64,000 nucleotides of DNA from Ulota crispa (GCA_963920765.1 OY987248.1:18634539-18698538); one strand, 5' to 3'; counted from the stretch's first letter, positions 1 through 13,162 are shown. The notes: a model not told the origin generated them from the sequence alone. Program-made: numbers and translations.

Positions 1-397
1 TGAAGGAGAAGAGAAAAGCCATAAGAGCATCCCTAATGCTGGGGCCACAGAGGCCCGAAACCGGCAGTTTGAAACAGATGAGAAGTAACTTGTATTTTTG
101 GAAAATTGGGAGATAGCCACTTTTCCAAGTTTGCATCCATTGTTCACCTAAAGATAACCTCTCCACCATTCTAAGACTAAAGGTTTGAGACGGAAGTTTG
201 TGAACTCTCAAAACTGATAGTTTTGCACAGACTAGATAAGTGGGCCCTTGAAAGTCAAAGAATCAGCTTTGTCACAAACATGTAAAAGCTGCCACCTGGT
301 TTTAACAAATTGCCGGTTTGAACAACCAGTTCTGGATTGTGTGGCTCGGCCTTGAGATGATAGGGGAGGTGTAAATTTTGAAAAGTGGTTATTTGTA
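1..397. other. Intergenic, nothing recognised
   Basis: AT-rich sequence without a convincing reading frame on either strand, also when TAA/TAG are read as sense codons. No repeat ends were recognised here. Confidence 0.5.
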
Positions 398-718
398 GGG
401 GAAATTTACGGATACCCTTGAAGTTTGCCATATTTGTATAGATATCCCTAGTTTTTTCAGAAATTGCACAAACACACTCGGATTATAATTTCAAGCATTT
501 GTTTTGTTATGCATGCTACTTCCTGCATGACCAATGTTAAAGCAAGGAGCGCAATAGAATAAAAAAGAAACAACGTGCACACAAGGGAGAAAGAAGTGGC
601 ATGAACAATAGAACAAATGTCTACAAATTATGGTCCAAGGGTATGTGTGCAATTTCTGAAAAACTAGGGGTATCTGTACATGTATGGTGAACCTCAGGGG
701 TACGCATAAAAAATTCCT
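398..718. mobile_element. MITE-like inverted repeat
   Basis: The two ends are imperfect inverted copies about 75 bp long. The left end runs GGGGAAATTTACGGATACCC and continues with GATATCCCTAG and TTTCAGAAATTGCACA. The right end holds the reverse complements TGTGCAATTTCTGAAAAA, CTAGGGGTATC and GGGGTACGCATAAAAAATTCC. The interior codes for nothing obvious. The 'ATACCCC' blocks inside the ends recall the element at 2290. No clear target-site duplication was found, so the exact borders are uncertain. Confidence 0.55.
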
Positions 719-2289
719 TATCTTTCAGGGGCTGTGGCAATACATTATCTGTGGGGTGGTGAACATGCTTAGGGAAAATCAATGAGCAGGGAGATTCAAA
801 AAATAATTGGAAGTTAGCCAAATGAAATGCCAATAAGATTGGTTAAAATTTGAATCAGTTGGGTAAAAAATGACTAATTCTTCAAGAAACTTCTAATTAT
901 GATATAATTATAGGCAAAATGCATGCTTAAAAAACTAGTTCAAAACAAGAAATGTAGGATTTTTACCAAGGAAATTCAAAGTCTCCCATGACATTGGGGC
1001 AAATTTTCATGCTTGACTAGACTTGGCCATGATGATTGGCTTTTTTTTGACGGTACAAAACTATGATCCCCACGATTCTCAATTTTCTTGCAATTGGACA
1101 CCGTTTTCAATTTTCAAATATGTTGTTTTGTAAAACTTTCATATATGTCTCCGTAACTCCTTTGTTGTTTTCTCCACTTTCTGATTCCACGTATGGAACT
1201 CACTACTTTGAAATAGATTCACTCCAACGGGTTTCGTTTTTATCTAGATTGTTTTATTATTGTTTTGATTTGATCAAATAAATGGTACCCTTGGATGCAT
1301 GCAAATAAGGAGAAAATTTGGAAAGCATCCATGTTTGCACGTACTTCTATGGACTAACTACTATTCATAATTTACACCAAAAGATTGGCCAATGTAATGT
1401 CTCTTTGCATGAGATTTGGCAACTTCATTTAAATTTTACTTTTTTTTAATTCGTTGGTTTTTTGATGTTGAAGTAGCTAATGTCACAATGCAACAAGATT
1501 TAGGCATGTATTGACACAATAAATGAGTGCGTTCAAGCTCAAAGTGTCAAATCATATTGAGTAATTAAAATTCTAGATGTTTAAGCAGAGGTTAAAATTT
1601 GAGACTTGTTGCTTCACACTATCTTCTAAGGTCCAAGTCTTAGATTTGGGCTCACTTAAAATACATAAATAGGAACACGCTTAGAATTTTTTTGTCGCAA
1701 CAAAAGTGGAACCCCATTCCAAGAGTTGAGTTTAGCAAGTATGGAAACCTAACTTGGAAGACAAGTTCTAACATTTGTTTATTATTTGAAAAATTCGAAT
1801 GTTTTTTTCATTTGATTTTACCTCTTCTTCAGAATCCAATAAATGTGCTGAACTAGCACTTGTGGAGCTGGGACATGAGACATAGTATGAACTGCCCCCT
1901 CTACAAACTAGTACCAAACAACAATCAACAATGTTCATCAAACACTGACTTGTTGGGTGGGGAGTCAATTTTTAGTTGTGTTGAAGTGTTTCCACAAATA
2001 AATTTAGACTTTGAATAGTGCAAGCTCCTTCACATTGATTTTGATGAACAATGTTTAATTAGTGTGAAGGTGTGGCATGCATCATGTCCTTATTCTTCAA
2101 GTATGGATTTGGTCACAACCTTATGTTGCCCTCCCTCAAGAAGCATCTTAGTGAAGCAACTTCTATTGTGTGACATCGTCCACTTGCTTTGCTTGAAATA
2201 TGTGCTTGCAAAATCTCCTCCTCAATTTAGTTAATTGAATCATACATTTTAAGTATGTAAATACTATAACTTATAATATATTGAATTAA
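719..2289. other. Intergenic, nothing recognised
   Basis: AT-rich DNA with only short random-looking frames. No gene, RNA or repeat could be supported. Confidence 0.5.
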
Positions 2290-3198
2290 GGGAAAAATAT
2301 CAGAAATGCCCCTCCATTCTTTAAAAATATCAAATGTACCCATACATTATCTGAAATATCAAAAATACCCTTGGTTTTGTGTCAAAATATCAATTATACC
2401 CCTAGTTATCTTCAAAATCAACTAATATTCTTAAATTTGTTATGCCTTTTTACTGGATTTTTTGTAAGTTTGACTTGCACCAAAGGCAGTGAGAAAGATT
2501 ATTGTAGGTTGGGAGTAGATTCGGTATGTCTCTGCCAAATCAATTATTTTTTGAGAAAAACCCAATTAGGCATCTGATTTCATAATTAAACAAGATTAGG
2601 CACTTTCAAAAAACATTGTTATTATTTGGCATTCAACCAATTTTTTGTAGTAGAGTTAAGCCTTTTTCTAAGCATCTTCCACTTTCTTAAATTAGCCCTT
2701 GGTATAAAATTTGCAGTAGATTGAGCCCTCTTAGAATCAACCTTGAGCTTCCATTATTAGTAAGCTTAATGACTTTTATAATATTTGACATTTCAATTTT
2801 TTGATTTGTTTGACATTGGACACTTTTGGGGAATAATTTATAGAATAATTAGGCAAAATTTTGGGGAATTATTTTATGCCGAATTTGCTATCAACCTACA
2901 GTAATCAATACATGGCCACAATAAACTTAAATGCAAAAACCCTACATTAAACTTGCCTCCAAGATTTGACTTATAGGCAATTTGCATCTAGATTTTGTAA
3001 TTTTCACTGGCATCCCAATATTTACAAAAATCTATTCTCAAGAAGTACAAAATAGTAAAGATATTAGATGTTTTCAAAGACAACTAAGGGTATAATTGAT
3101 ATTTTGACACAAAAGTAGGGGTATTTTTGATATTTAAGATAATACATGGGTATATTTGACATTTTGAAAGAAATGAGGGGCATTTTTGATATTTTCCT
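2290..3198. mobile_element. Mutator-like MITE, about 0.9 kb
   Basis: Long imperfect terminal inverted repeats of about 130 bp. The left begins GGGAAAAATATCAGAAATGC and the right ends GGGGCATTTTTGATATTTTCC. The repeats are built from variants of 'AAATATCAAAAATACCCC'. Flanking 9-mers TTGAATTAA (2281-2289) and TTGAATTGA (3199-3207) match at 8 of 9 positions, as expected for a Mutator-type 9-bp target duplication. The interior has no transposase frame, so this is a non-autonomous copy. The superfamily is inferred from end length and duplication size only. Confidence 0.6.
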
Positions 3199-4077
3199 TT
3201 GAATTGATCCAAATTACTATAAACTATTTTGATAGGGCAACTCTCAAATTCATTTATTTCTTGGATTGGTGCTACTTAGCATTGTTAGTGCCAGGCGCAT
3301 AAACAGTAATAAGTTATGTATTTGCAATCAAGCTCTTGAGCCCAGTTGAGCTTTTGCAAAAAGAGAATAATTTTGGTAGGGAAGGCAAAATTGCATTATT
3401 GTTGAAAGGAATAAGGCATGGTTTCATGAAGAGCGATGAGAATATACTTTCATTCATCACATCCTAGAGCTTACCGAGCATGTTCTGAAAAGAGTACCCT
3501 AATAAATCTAGAAACACAATAGACAACCTTCATTCTACAATGATCAATACAAGGAAATAGAAATTAAGAACAAATTTAGAAAACCTACTATTTAATTTTG
3601 ACCTCTTGTAACTTTTGAGTATGATACCCCTCTGAGTATGATATTCATATGCTTTTCTTGAACTCCATGAAATTTTAGATGAAAATAATAAAAATAAAAG
3701 TAATAAAATAAAATGATTATATGTGTATTGATGAAAAACAAAACTCTATTAACATTTAATTATAGTTGTTAGAGAGATTCACTTTACAACAAGTAATATC
3801 ATCTTAAAAAAATCTTCTTGATTGGGATGTAATTAGAAGGTCAGGTTGCGTTTGTAGTCTTGAATTTTTTATTTTATTTTATCACAACTTGTTTTTTTGA
3901 AATTGTTTGTCCTTGTTGATTGTTGCACATTTGTAAAATCATGTATCATGGGTGAACAACAGGTGCACCACATCCTTGACAGACACACAATACTTTTAAA
4001 ATATTGAGTTTACTAATTTGGGTTTTTCTTGAAATCTCTACTTGATTAAAATAGGTGAATGTTTATCATACATTGTC
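3199..4077. other. Intergenic, nothing recognised
   Basis: AT-rich, without supported genes or repeats. Confidence 0.5.
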
Positions 4078-4450
4078 TTAACCCTTAAACAACAAAGCAG
4101 ACAAATAAACATCCACTAGTTATCAAAAAAACACTATAGGATGAAGAAAAATCAACTTTTGTCTATTTTTTTAGAAGTGAACATGAATACATGATTTAGT
4201 ATGCAAGGCAAAAAACATCCTCACTAAATGTACACATTTTCATAGGTAACCCAAATTGAGAGTAGATTTCAAGACATTGTAAGGTCCCATGGTGCATGTC
4301 TTGCAATTTTCATGAGATCACCACGTGCTATTGACTTCTGCAACTTTTAGAAACAATATTGTCGTAGGTGGGCACTTACCACACCACTATAGAGCAGTGT
4401 AGAGAGGTAGTCAATTAGTCATAATGACTGGCCTAATGTTTAGGGGTTAA
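4078..4450. mobile_element. TTAA-bounded piggyBac-like MITE (subfamily beta)
   Basis: Starts TTAACCCTTAAAC and ends TTTAGGGGTTAA, so a TTAA stands at both borders with a CCCYTAAA-type inverted end inside. The interior is clearly related to 31369-31729 and 55969-56311; all three share a block 'CTTGCAATTTTCATGAG' or a close variant and a hexanucleotide-rich 3' half. TTAA targets and CCC ends are typical of the piggyBac superfamily; assignment is inferred because no transposase is present. Confidence 0.65.
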
Positions 4451-5897
4451 AGAATGCTTTGAAGGAATTTGGTTTGAGTGCTCATTTGCAACAGAAGAAG
4501 ATTCATTTTGCTTATAGACATTTTCTTGTAATGTTAAGGTTTGCTAAGAAATACAAAATCAAGTATAATGATTGTAGCTATGATACTTTTAGTGAAGAGA
4601 CTAATGTTACACTTATATAATTCACATGGTAAATCATGGACTTGATAGAAAGTAAGAAAATTGGACCCGAGCATTTTAGTAGGATTGTGAAGCATGGAGA
4701 TGGTTCAATTATGATCTGAGATGGTAACTGCTTTTGAATTAAATGCTTAGTATCAATTGAAAGTGGGACGGAACAATCTGTATACCACAATATTTTAGAA
4801 ACCTATTTGTGGAGTGCTATACAAAATCATAATCTAAATTTAGCCAAATAAATTTTTGGCATGGTCCTGGTTGTTGGTGCTTGTTATGCTAAGCATTCAC
4901 TATTAGGATTTTATGAAGATTTTCATATGTTAAATAGAATGCAAAATGAAAATTTTAATAAATTTTCAAATTATATCTATGCAATAATATCACAAAGAGT
5001 GGAGATGTGATATTACAAAGGTCACTAGGATTTTAGTAATATAATAGTATGATTGATTCAAAATATACGGCAAAGAATATCAAGTAGTGGCTCGATACAC
5101 AACCATCTTAATTTCTCCATTAGATTACACAATCTCCAAAATTAAATTTCATGGAACACTTTTGAACACTTCTCACATGTCTTGATCAAATCATTCCAAG
5201 GCTAAGAGGGATTCAAAAATTGTGTGAGTGTTGTATTTACCCTAATTTTTGATGTAGTAGATCGCAAGAGCCATTATGCCACCAAGGATTTTTGCATTAT
5301 TAAATTTTAAGGGCTACTGGACAAAATATTGAAGTCTAGAAACTTTATTCTTAAAAAATTGAAAATTGCACATAGTTGTTGACATGGCTTGGTAAAAAAA
5401 TTGTTTTCAGTCAACTTGACATGCCACTTTGCACATACATTCAAAGTTGTATATATTATTTCAACGAGTTTTTAAATTTGTAAAGCAACACTTAATTGTT
5501 TTTTGGTTGCCACTACAATTGTTCTAACAAAAGTTGTATTTAATTTTTGTTAACACTAAATTCAAATCAAGAGACAAGACCAGCAATATGCTTGCTTGTA
5601 GACAAGGCAATTATAGCAAATAGCCCATGCGCCTAGAGAACATTAAATTTAATGAATTTAACGCACAATGATCACACCATTAAAACCAAAACTAAAAAAT
5701 TCTAATACCCCAAATAATAAGACCCTAAAAAAAGAGAAAAGAGGACTGCAGAGAAAAATTCTAAACCCCACCAATGGTTAAGATTGGCAACTTAGGAAAG
5801 TGTTAGTTATTAGAATCTTGCTGGCATTAGAGGAAAAAAAATGTCAATCAAGTAACGAAAAACAGAAGTACAGAAGTAGTAAATTGTGACATTTTTA
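4451..5897. other. Intergenic, nothing recognised
   Basis: AT-rich. Only short frames with no recognisable motif. Confidence 0.5.
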
Positions 5898-6020
5898 GGG
5901 TATGTTCACACTTGGCGTTAAGAGGGGTAGTAGCAAAGGAAAATTCGGTGTATTTGGACACACCTTTAGACTACATTCATATTGCTAATACTCTTTCTAA
6001 TACCAAGTGTGAACATACCC
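5898..6020. mobile_element. Tourist-like (PIF/Harbinger) MITE, 123 bp
   Basis: Terminal inverted repeats GGGTATGTTCACACTTGG and CCAAGTGTGAACATACCC are perfect over 18 bp and are flanked on both sides by TTA (5895-5897 and 6021-6023). A 3-bp TTA/TAA duplication is the signature of PIF/Harbinger elements. Its ends differ from those of the full Harbinger at 19744, so another, unseen element probably mobilised it. Confidence 0.75.
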
Positions 6021-6023
6021 TTA

Positions 6024-7119
6024 GAACACAAATGCAAAGGCAATAAGAATGTCCTCAAGAATTTTTACATCCCATCATCTAATGGGCTTTTCACACTATA
6101 TCCCACTTCCCATTTGTGCAAGTTCCCCTCAACTTAAGATCCTACCTTTATTAGGTTACTAAGGGCAAAAAGCTGAACTACAAAAAATTATGAATATCTT
6201 ATGGGAATTGTTAAAGCTACACCCAAAATTGCTAATGCCATACCACAAGGTGTATTTTGAGCATGAAATGTGAGAACTTAATTTGTTTGACCTTTATAAT
6301 TCTAAGGTTGTAATCAAATAAATTGAAGGTGCTTGAATTTGAAACTAAAATATGATACTTTTGAATTACTTTAAACAATAATACATCAAAATAAATAGCA
6401 ATGTTGAAAATGAAATTCAACAAAAATTTGTATTCTTTCTTCTTGCTTTCAAGAAGGTGGTAATGCTATGATTGAATGAAAGATGGACCACTTGAATAAA
6501 AAAATAGCATTACGTTCTCAAATTACATGCTCATAGGGGTGGTGTTAGCAAATTTATGTGTGACTCTAGCCCTATTTTATATAAAAATATTAGTGGGATT
6601 TGGACCAAAAGTTGGGTTGAGCAAAATGATCAATTCACATCTTGAGTGAAATCCCACCTTCTTGATGCCAAAACTTCCAAAAAAATGCAACCATGGAGGC
6701 AAAATGCAATGAACCAAGACAAGGGACATAGTGTGAATTGCCAAGTCCCAACTTTTGACTCTCAACTTAACCAACTGTTCAATGGGGCTGCGGCTAAGTT
6801 CACCAAAAATTCCACCGAAACAGTATTCAAGCTACAAACGAAAAGAAGCCAATGCGTTAGATAAGTAGTTTTCAGCACGTTTACCAGAGAAACTGTGGAT
6901 ACCAGTGCGTAAAATCAGGAATTTTAGCACATTTGGTAGTGTTGCTAGCCACTAGAGCTAATCAATATTCACAGATAAGGCTAAGTTTAGCAAACGTTCT
7001 ACCAGATTCTTTTAAGAAAAAACTTGAGATACGTGAAAACTAGTGTTGGATTTGCAGTGTTTAGCAAAGTTAGCAGCATGGTTAGCCACTTGAGCTAATG
7101 TTGAAAACCAGATGGGGGA
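6024..7119. other. Intergenic, 3' flank of the monooxygenase
   Basis: AT-rich up to about 7100, where GC content rises abruptly at the last exon of the minus-strand gene. Nothing else recognised. Confidence 0.5.
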
Positions 7120-10100
7120 TCACTGGGGCGCATACCGGTCACTGATTTGGAAAGTGTGCATGTTGCGTTGCAGCAGCTCATCCTTCTGGTGTTGCTCGGC
7201 ATGCAGGAAGTCGAAGCTGCTCCAGCGGCCGAGTCCCTGCTTCAGCTGCCCCAGATGGCGCGAGAACAGGGCCTCGCGGGCCGTGACGGGCACGCGCTGG
7301 CGCTGGTACTCATCCAGAGCGGCGTCGACGTCGCCAGGCCCATGCTTGGCCACAGCCTCCCCGAGCACCGCCGCATCGGCGATGGACATGTTGGTGCTGC
7401 GCAGGCCGTGCGGCGTCGTGGGATGCGCCGCTTCGCCCACCAACGCCACCCGCCCCCACACGAACTGCGTCAGAGGCTCCCTGTCGAAGATGGCGTTGAT
7501 GAACGGCTTGGCTGTGGTTTGCATCAACTTCGCCAGCTCTTGCGGCCACGTCTGCTCTGCTTGCTCGTGCAGCTCCTTCACAGCCTTCTCGTCCGCTTTC
7601 ACCGTCACTGACTTGCCCTGTGCACATACCACGGCACTCTCTTACGGCACCGGAGGATTCAAGGGCCAATTCAAACTGGGAAGTGGACAAGATTTAGGAA
7701 CTTCTCAGGCCTGGTTCAGGCTAGAAACACAAAAACACTACCCCGTCCAATATTTCATCTGCTAGGATCACTACTTCCATGTCATCCAATTGTTGGGGTG
7801 TGCTATTTCAGGAGTGTTCCTATACTGACCAAGTTTTGGTACCACCCTTGGAGCAAGCTCCAAAATTTCACTATCTTGTCTATTGACTTGGACATTTAGG
7901 TTGGTGACATGGCAAGTTGAAGTACTGGTCAAACTCTAAGTGTGAATCCTTTGACGGACAAAACTGATATTGCAACCAATGACATTTGAGAAAATTTTCT
8001 CCAATCACTAGTTTGAACCGGACTTCATTGGTCAATGAGAGGGTTTTATCTAGTTGAGCTTTTATAGTGAAGACGACAACTAGTGGGTGTTAATGTCATG
8101 TCATCACCCATTCCTGTCAGAATTGAAGAGGCGATCACTTGTAGTGAACAAGATTTGGGATCACCTCCCAAGATGACCCCAAATCTTATCCAATAGACAA
8201 AGCACTCCCACTCTTGTTATTTTGGTCTTCTTTCACCTTTTCTCCATTGAACATCTAGTTCCTAATCTGAAACCTTCCACTGGACAGACATATGATGACA
8301 AGGCAATTTCCCACCAAATGAAGGTGGACAAAACACTAAACAAATTGCTTTCTCCACTAGGACGTCTACTTCAGGTTTGAACGGGGCCCACCAAAGTTGT
8401 GGTTTTCAAATAAACAGCATGAGATATGATGTGTACAAATGTTTAGGGTTTTGGAATTAGGGTTTAGTAGAGTACCTTCAATTGGGGCTCAGGTTGATTG
8501 ATATACCACAACCAATTCAGCCTTCCTTTTAGAAGCTCGTACAACACAGCATGCGTGTGATGGGCGATGTCAAAATAGAGGCAGCGGCCAAGATCTGGGT
8601 ACGCCTTTCTGGTGGCGTCTGTCACTTGCTGCGCGGATTCGTCCGTTGCTTGCAATACGCCTCTCCATGCACAATAGCCAGAGTACCTATAGCGCCGTTC
8701 AAAGAGAAGTTTGCAACTGTTACGCAATCGTGAGCAGCAAGTGGACAGGGGCATCAGAGTGCAAGCTTTCAGTTCTGAGAATGGAGGCGATTCATAACCA
8801 CTACACTGAATATTGCATTTAGGTTGCCTTGACAATTAGGTTGCCTTAGATGTGCATGCAACTCTCTAAAAAGAATTGAATTTCACATGGTTTACTCCTT
8901 GGAAGCCCCCAGTTTGTTCAACCGGGGCTTTGTTGTTGTTGCTAGACCTTTTAAAAGTTAAAAAGTTATTTATTGCAGTAATTCTTGGTGAAGATTACTG
9001 TTGCAGCAATAAATATGTAAATTAAATAAAAGGGACCGAGTAGGTGGACACCCCCAATTGCTACGCGGACACCCCTTATAGCCAAATCTATTAAATTTGA
9101 GATTATTATTACACTGAAATATGAAATAAATCAAAGCAATACTTTAGCGTACATTTGCGTCTACAAGTGTTGCAAACACACAACAAATTTGCCTCATTTG
9201 TGACACGGTTAGGAGTTAAACCAGTTGCTCCCTTCATTTGTTGGTTTGACTCTTGACCGTGTCACAAATGAGGCAGATTTGTTGTGTGTTTGGAGCGCTT
9301 GTAAACACATATGTATGCTAAACTATTGCTATGATTTTATTTCATATTTCAGCATAATAATAACCTCAAATTTAATAGATTTGGCTATGGGGGTGTCCAC
9401 GTAGCAATTGGGGGGTGTCCACCTAGTCGGTCCCATATAAAATGTCAAGAAACTAGTGTGGGCAAGGCAATATTCAGTGTAGAAGAAAAATGTGTCCTAA
9501 ACAACAACTAGTTCACAATGACTGCAAATGTCCTAAACAAGTACTAAACAACTGCAAATGATCATTGTATAGTCATTTATGACATTTATAATCATTATGA
9601 ACTAGTCATTTAGTCATTTAGGACATGTTTTTCTTTGAGTGAACCGTCAATCAAAAAAGCACTACGAAAGGGTAGTGGCTAACTCTCACAACTCGCAGGC
9701 TTGTTGCAAAATCAGATACAACGAATTCCGAGTGTGACAAGCGAAACGTTCTTTGAAATTAGGGTTTGCATAGGAAGTACCTTCTCTTTTCGTTCGGAAC
9801 GAATTTTTCTCGAGTTTGCGACATGGATCCATCGGCAGCCACCATGAAGTCGGCGTGAACTTCTTCGACAGTGTCGCCTTCGTTGGCCACTCTGATACGC
9901 ACCACGGGAGACTCTCCGTCCGCGTGTTCTTCAAAAGACAGGACCTCGTGACCAAACCGCACAACGCCGGAAGGAAGAGCGTCGTGGATGACACGGTGCA
10001 GGTCGCTCCAATGCGCTGCTCTGTGATGGTACCCTTCGTCTCTGTTCACCACTACGACATCGTGGTTGCTGCCCTTCACCGCTCTGATCTGCACGCCAAG

Positions 10101-10471
10101 CGTCGTCTCTCTCACACAATGTCAAGCAGCAACCCCTAAATTGGCGCAATTCCCAAATTGGCTACAGTCAAGTCCAAACCCTAAATTTCGAGAGCGGGGT
10201 TGGTGAATTGCACCTCTTCAATGGTGAGAGGCAGAGACGAAGCTTGGAGTGCGTCCCCTAAGCCCCACTCGCGAAGCACGTCGCAAGCGCGGGTATCTAG
10301 CCCCAGACCAGCTCCGGCGGCAGTCACGGACAGCGCCTTCTCGAACACCACGACCTCCAGCCATTGCCCGGACCGCAGAAGCGCGTGAGCGCAGCTCAGC
10401 CCTGCAATGCTGCCGCCCACGATCACCACTCGCTTCTTCTTCGGCATCGTTTTCGTTTCCATCCCAGCCAT
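7120..10471 (-). CDS. Plant-type FAD-dependent monooxygenase
   Basis: Predicted flavoprotein hydroxylase (PHBH-like fold, using FAD and NAD(P)H) of the plant family related to bacterial 2,6-dihydroxypyridine 3-monooxygenase; the substrate is unknown. Four exons: about 10471-10214, 10106-9781, 8686-8476 and 7617-7120, giving about 430 codons, near the family's length. Junctions 2-3 (AG|GTACTT / CTATAG|G, phase 2) and 3-4 (AAG|GTACTC / CACAG|GGC, phase 0) are clean; the exon 1 donor is less certain. Seen motifs: dinucleotide-binding GGSIAGL near the N-terminus, RAAHWSDLH, VAADG, YSGYCAWRGVL, NQPEPQLK|GKSVTVK across a junction, and VGEAAHPTTPHGLRSTNMS. The last is the FAD 'GD' motif with Glu replacing Asp. 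The start is the ATG before AGMETKTMPKKK; the frame stays open to 10522. It ends in TGA. Exons are GC-rich, unlike their surroundings. Confidence 0.85.
9032..9434. mobile_element. MITE in intron 2 of the monooxygenase
   Basis: A 403-bp near-complete palindrome. The left end starts GGGACCGAGTAGGTGGACAC and the right end is its inverse, GTGTCCACCTAGTCGGTCCC. The arms match over about 190 bp, including CAACAAATYTGCCTCATTTG. The element lies inside the 1.1-kb intron between exons 2 and 3 and accounts for over a third of it. No convincing target duplication is visible, so the superfamily is open. Confidence 0.75.
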
Positions 10472-12916
10472 GTCGCTGCTCTGTCTGACTGAATGTTGCG
10501 AGGCCGATCGAAGAAGGCACATTCAGTGCCGAATTGCGGTGGTGGAAGTGGCAGCTCCATCAAACTTGGCAATCTTGTGACCAGGTGAAGCTGTGCTGCA
10601 TCCGGAACTCGTCGAAGTGGGGCTATGCAGCGTCCAAGTGGACGTGCGTGGACACGTGAGGTCCAGTGGTCGCAAGCCAGGTGGTCGCCGTGCATGGAGG
10701 AATCTGGCTTGATGATGACGAAGTTCTTCTGGAGAAACTCCGGCCATGGCTAAGGTAGTATGCTCTGGTCTGCCTTTTCATAGGCTTTTCGAGACAGGAA
10801 GATTTTTTGTGATAAAGAGAAATGGATGCTAGAGGTAACACACAATTTTTCATATTTTTTGAAGTATTATTGGATTGTTGATGAATTTTTAAAGTTTTGT
10901 GTAGTAGCTACTACAGTAGAACTCCTCTAAACTAATATGGTTAGGATTCCAAGAACCAAATTAGTTTAAGTAAGCTATTAGTTAATTTTGTGGAAGTGTA
11001 AATGAAGTAACCTTGAGGTTAGTGCCAAGATAGCATTATAGGTAGTTTGGTTTTTTTATATTATGGCCCCGACATTGAGATTTGTGTTATACATTAGTTT
11101 ATAGAGCATATTAGTTTAGGGAGGTTCTACTATACAAGGAAGCATTGTCAATTTGGACATTTTTTTGTCAATTAAGTCACGCTAATCTGGACACTTTTCT
11201 ATAAATCAAATTAGACATGTTTTTGTCAAAATTTTGTCAATTTGGACATTTTAGTCAATTTGGACATGCCATTGCAGACAACTTTTCTTGTAGTATATAG
11301 ACACCTATTTGTGACTCTAGGTCGCCTATAAAATATTCCCCTTGCAACTTGTGAAGAGACAATATGAAACTGAGGAGTATGATTTGCTTTTGTAATAGAA
11401 TACACCTTTTCTTCTATGACTTAAAGGGGTCCATTCAAGGACCACTTCATATCCATTCTTGAGCTACCTATGGAATGCTTTATCTCAGAGGGTCGCAATT
11501 AGAGCACACTACCTTACTCATGTTTTCATATTCAAGCATCCTAGGATTGCACTTCAAACTTGACAATTCAAGAGATTACATTTATTTTATAAGAACCTTC
11601 AAAATTCTTGTTCTCCACCCTTGTACTTCAAATATGCCCCGTAAATAATCATTTGATAATTCACCAAGGGGAATATAGGATAAAGCTCACAAAACTTGGG
11701 ATGAGTAGTGATTTGAAAGGCCATTGCTAGACACAATAGGATGGAGTGCCATGAGAGTATTTAGAGGGGCTTATAGCACTTATCATCCATGCTTGAAGTG
11801 TGTCAAATCCTTGGAGGGCGACGCCAAAGATGTTCTAAAGGCCGATTTTTGTACTGGCTTAAAATTCTAAAACTTACCACCAAAGACAAATTTATAGTGT
11901 AGAATTCTTTGTTGTGTTTGGGGATAGCATGGAGGGTTGCTTAATGGGCATCTAGATTGGAATGTGCACAAGATTATAGAACTCTTGGGTAACACAAGTG
12001 TTGCATTTGGAAATAAAATAAATAAAAGAAGATTAATGCCCATGTTATAGCTGCATGCAAATTTGTGTTTTTATAAAGGCAAGAAGAGAGACTCAACAAA
12101 AGGAATTCCACACATTTGGAAGATCTTCAAAATTCAAACCCTCCCTTTGGGATTTTAGAAAAAACTAGAAGGAAGCTTTATAGACGTGGTTGATTATTGG
12201 AAATTTTAGGCTTACTCTTAAAAACCTCAATTTCTATTCTTCTAACAAATTTTTTGGTCGTGATGCTCCTTATTGACGTTGAAGTTATGAAACTCCAATA
12301 ATCTATTGGGGTCAAGAGCAAATGACAAAGTTCAGCACATTGTTAAAGAAGCTTTCAAAGGCTCTTGTGGGAAAGGCACTTTGAAAATTTTCTACCAAAA
12401 ACTCATTATCTTGGAGGCTTGTAAGTTGTGACTCCTAAATTTTTTTTGACAAATATTTAAAAGCTCATATCATGATAATTATTAAATGTAAAAACTAAAA
12501 AACATACTCTAAAAATGCACTAAGGAAAAATGCCCTAAAATGCTCCCGTAAAGTGATACTATTAAAAAGTGTAATAACAAAGAGACATGGATGTAGTGCT
12601 TGACATGAGGTTCATGAGTTAAGAACTTCACTAATGGCAAGGTAAAATTGCATAGTAAAAATCATGCATTACAACAACCCTAGCAATAATAACACTATAC
12701 ATGCATAGCAATGTCAACAATCAATTGTATAGCAATTCTTTCAAAATTGAAACAAGAGTCTACTTAGACTCGAGAGTATTTCAGAAATTTTTAGACTATT
12801 TCATCATGGTATCTCAGCAATTTAGGCAACTATTGGATTGATTTGAAATTGACATGTTCCAAAGAACAACTATCACCTCAAAGAAAAAAGACTTATTGAT
12901 AAATTAGAGAGGTTAT
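10472..12916. other. 5' flank of the monooxygenase and AT-rich spacer
   Basis: 10472-10750 is GC-rich and continuous in composition with exon 1. It may be 5' UTR and promoter; overlapping frames on both strands there do not look like protein. From 10850 to 12916 the sequence is AT-rich with no supported feature. Confidence 0.45.
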
Positions 12917-13162
12917 TTAACCCTTAAAGGGTCATAGGGCATAGTATATACGCTGCTCTATAATCGGTATTTGCTGCCAATAAGAAGTTTTAATTTGGGA
13001 TCTCAAGTAGCTCACTAGAACCGCTTTGATCTATTCTCCAACCGTGTCTCCAACTTTTTTGTTGATCTCAAATGTAGTAGAGGTGTGAATGCATTCCAAA
13101 TACAAGAAAAATACCCCATATTGTACTGGTAGCAGCGGCACGCTCAGTCCTTTAGGGGTTAA
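12917..13162. mobile_element. TTAA-bounded piggyBac-like MITE (subfamily alpha)
   Basis: Begins TTAACCCTTAAAGGG and ends TCCTTTAGGGGTTAA. The interior is closely related to 31131-31372: both carry AGTTTTAATTTGGGA and TTTGTTGATCTCAAATGTAG in the same order. It is 246 bp long and non-coding. Confidence 0.7.

Noticed and set aside
7112..7765. Plus-strand frames over the last monooxygenase exon
   Set aside because: Shadows of the minus-strand exon, which has clear family motifs.
10160..10190. Telomere-like CCCTAAA motifs here and at TTAA element ends
   Set aside because: Single occurrences or parts of transposon ends; no tandem array.
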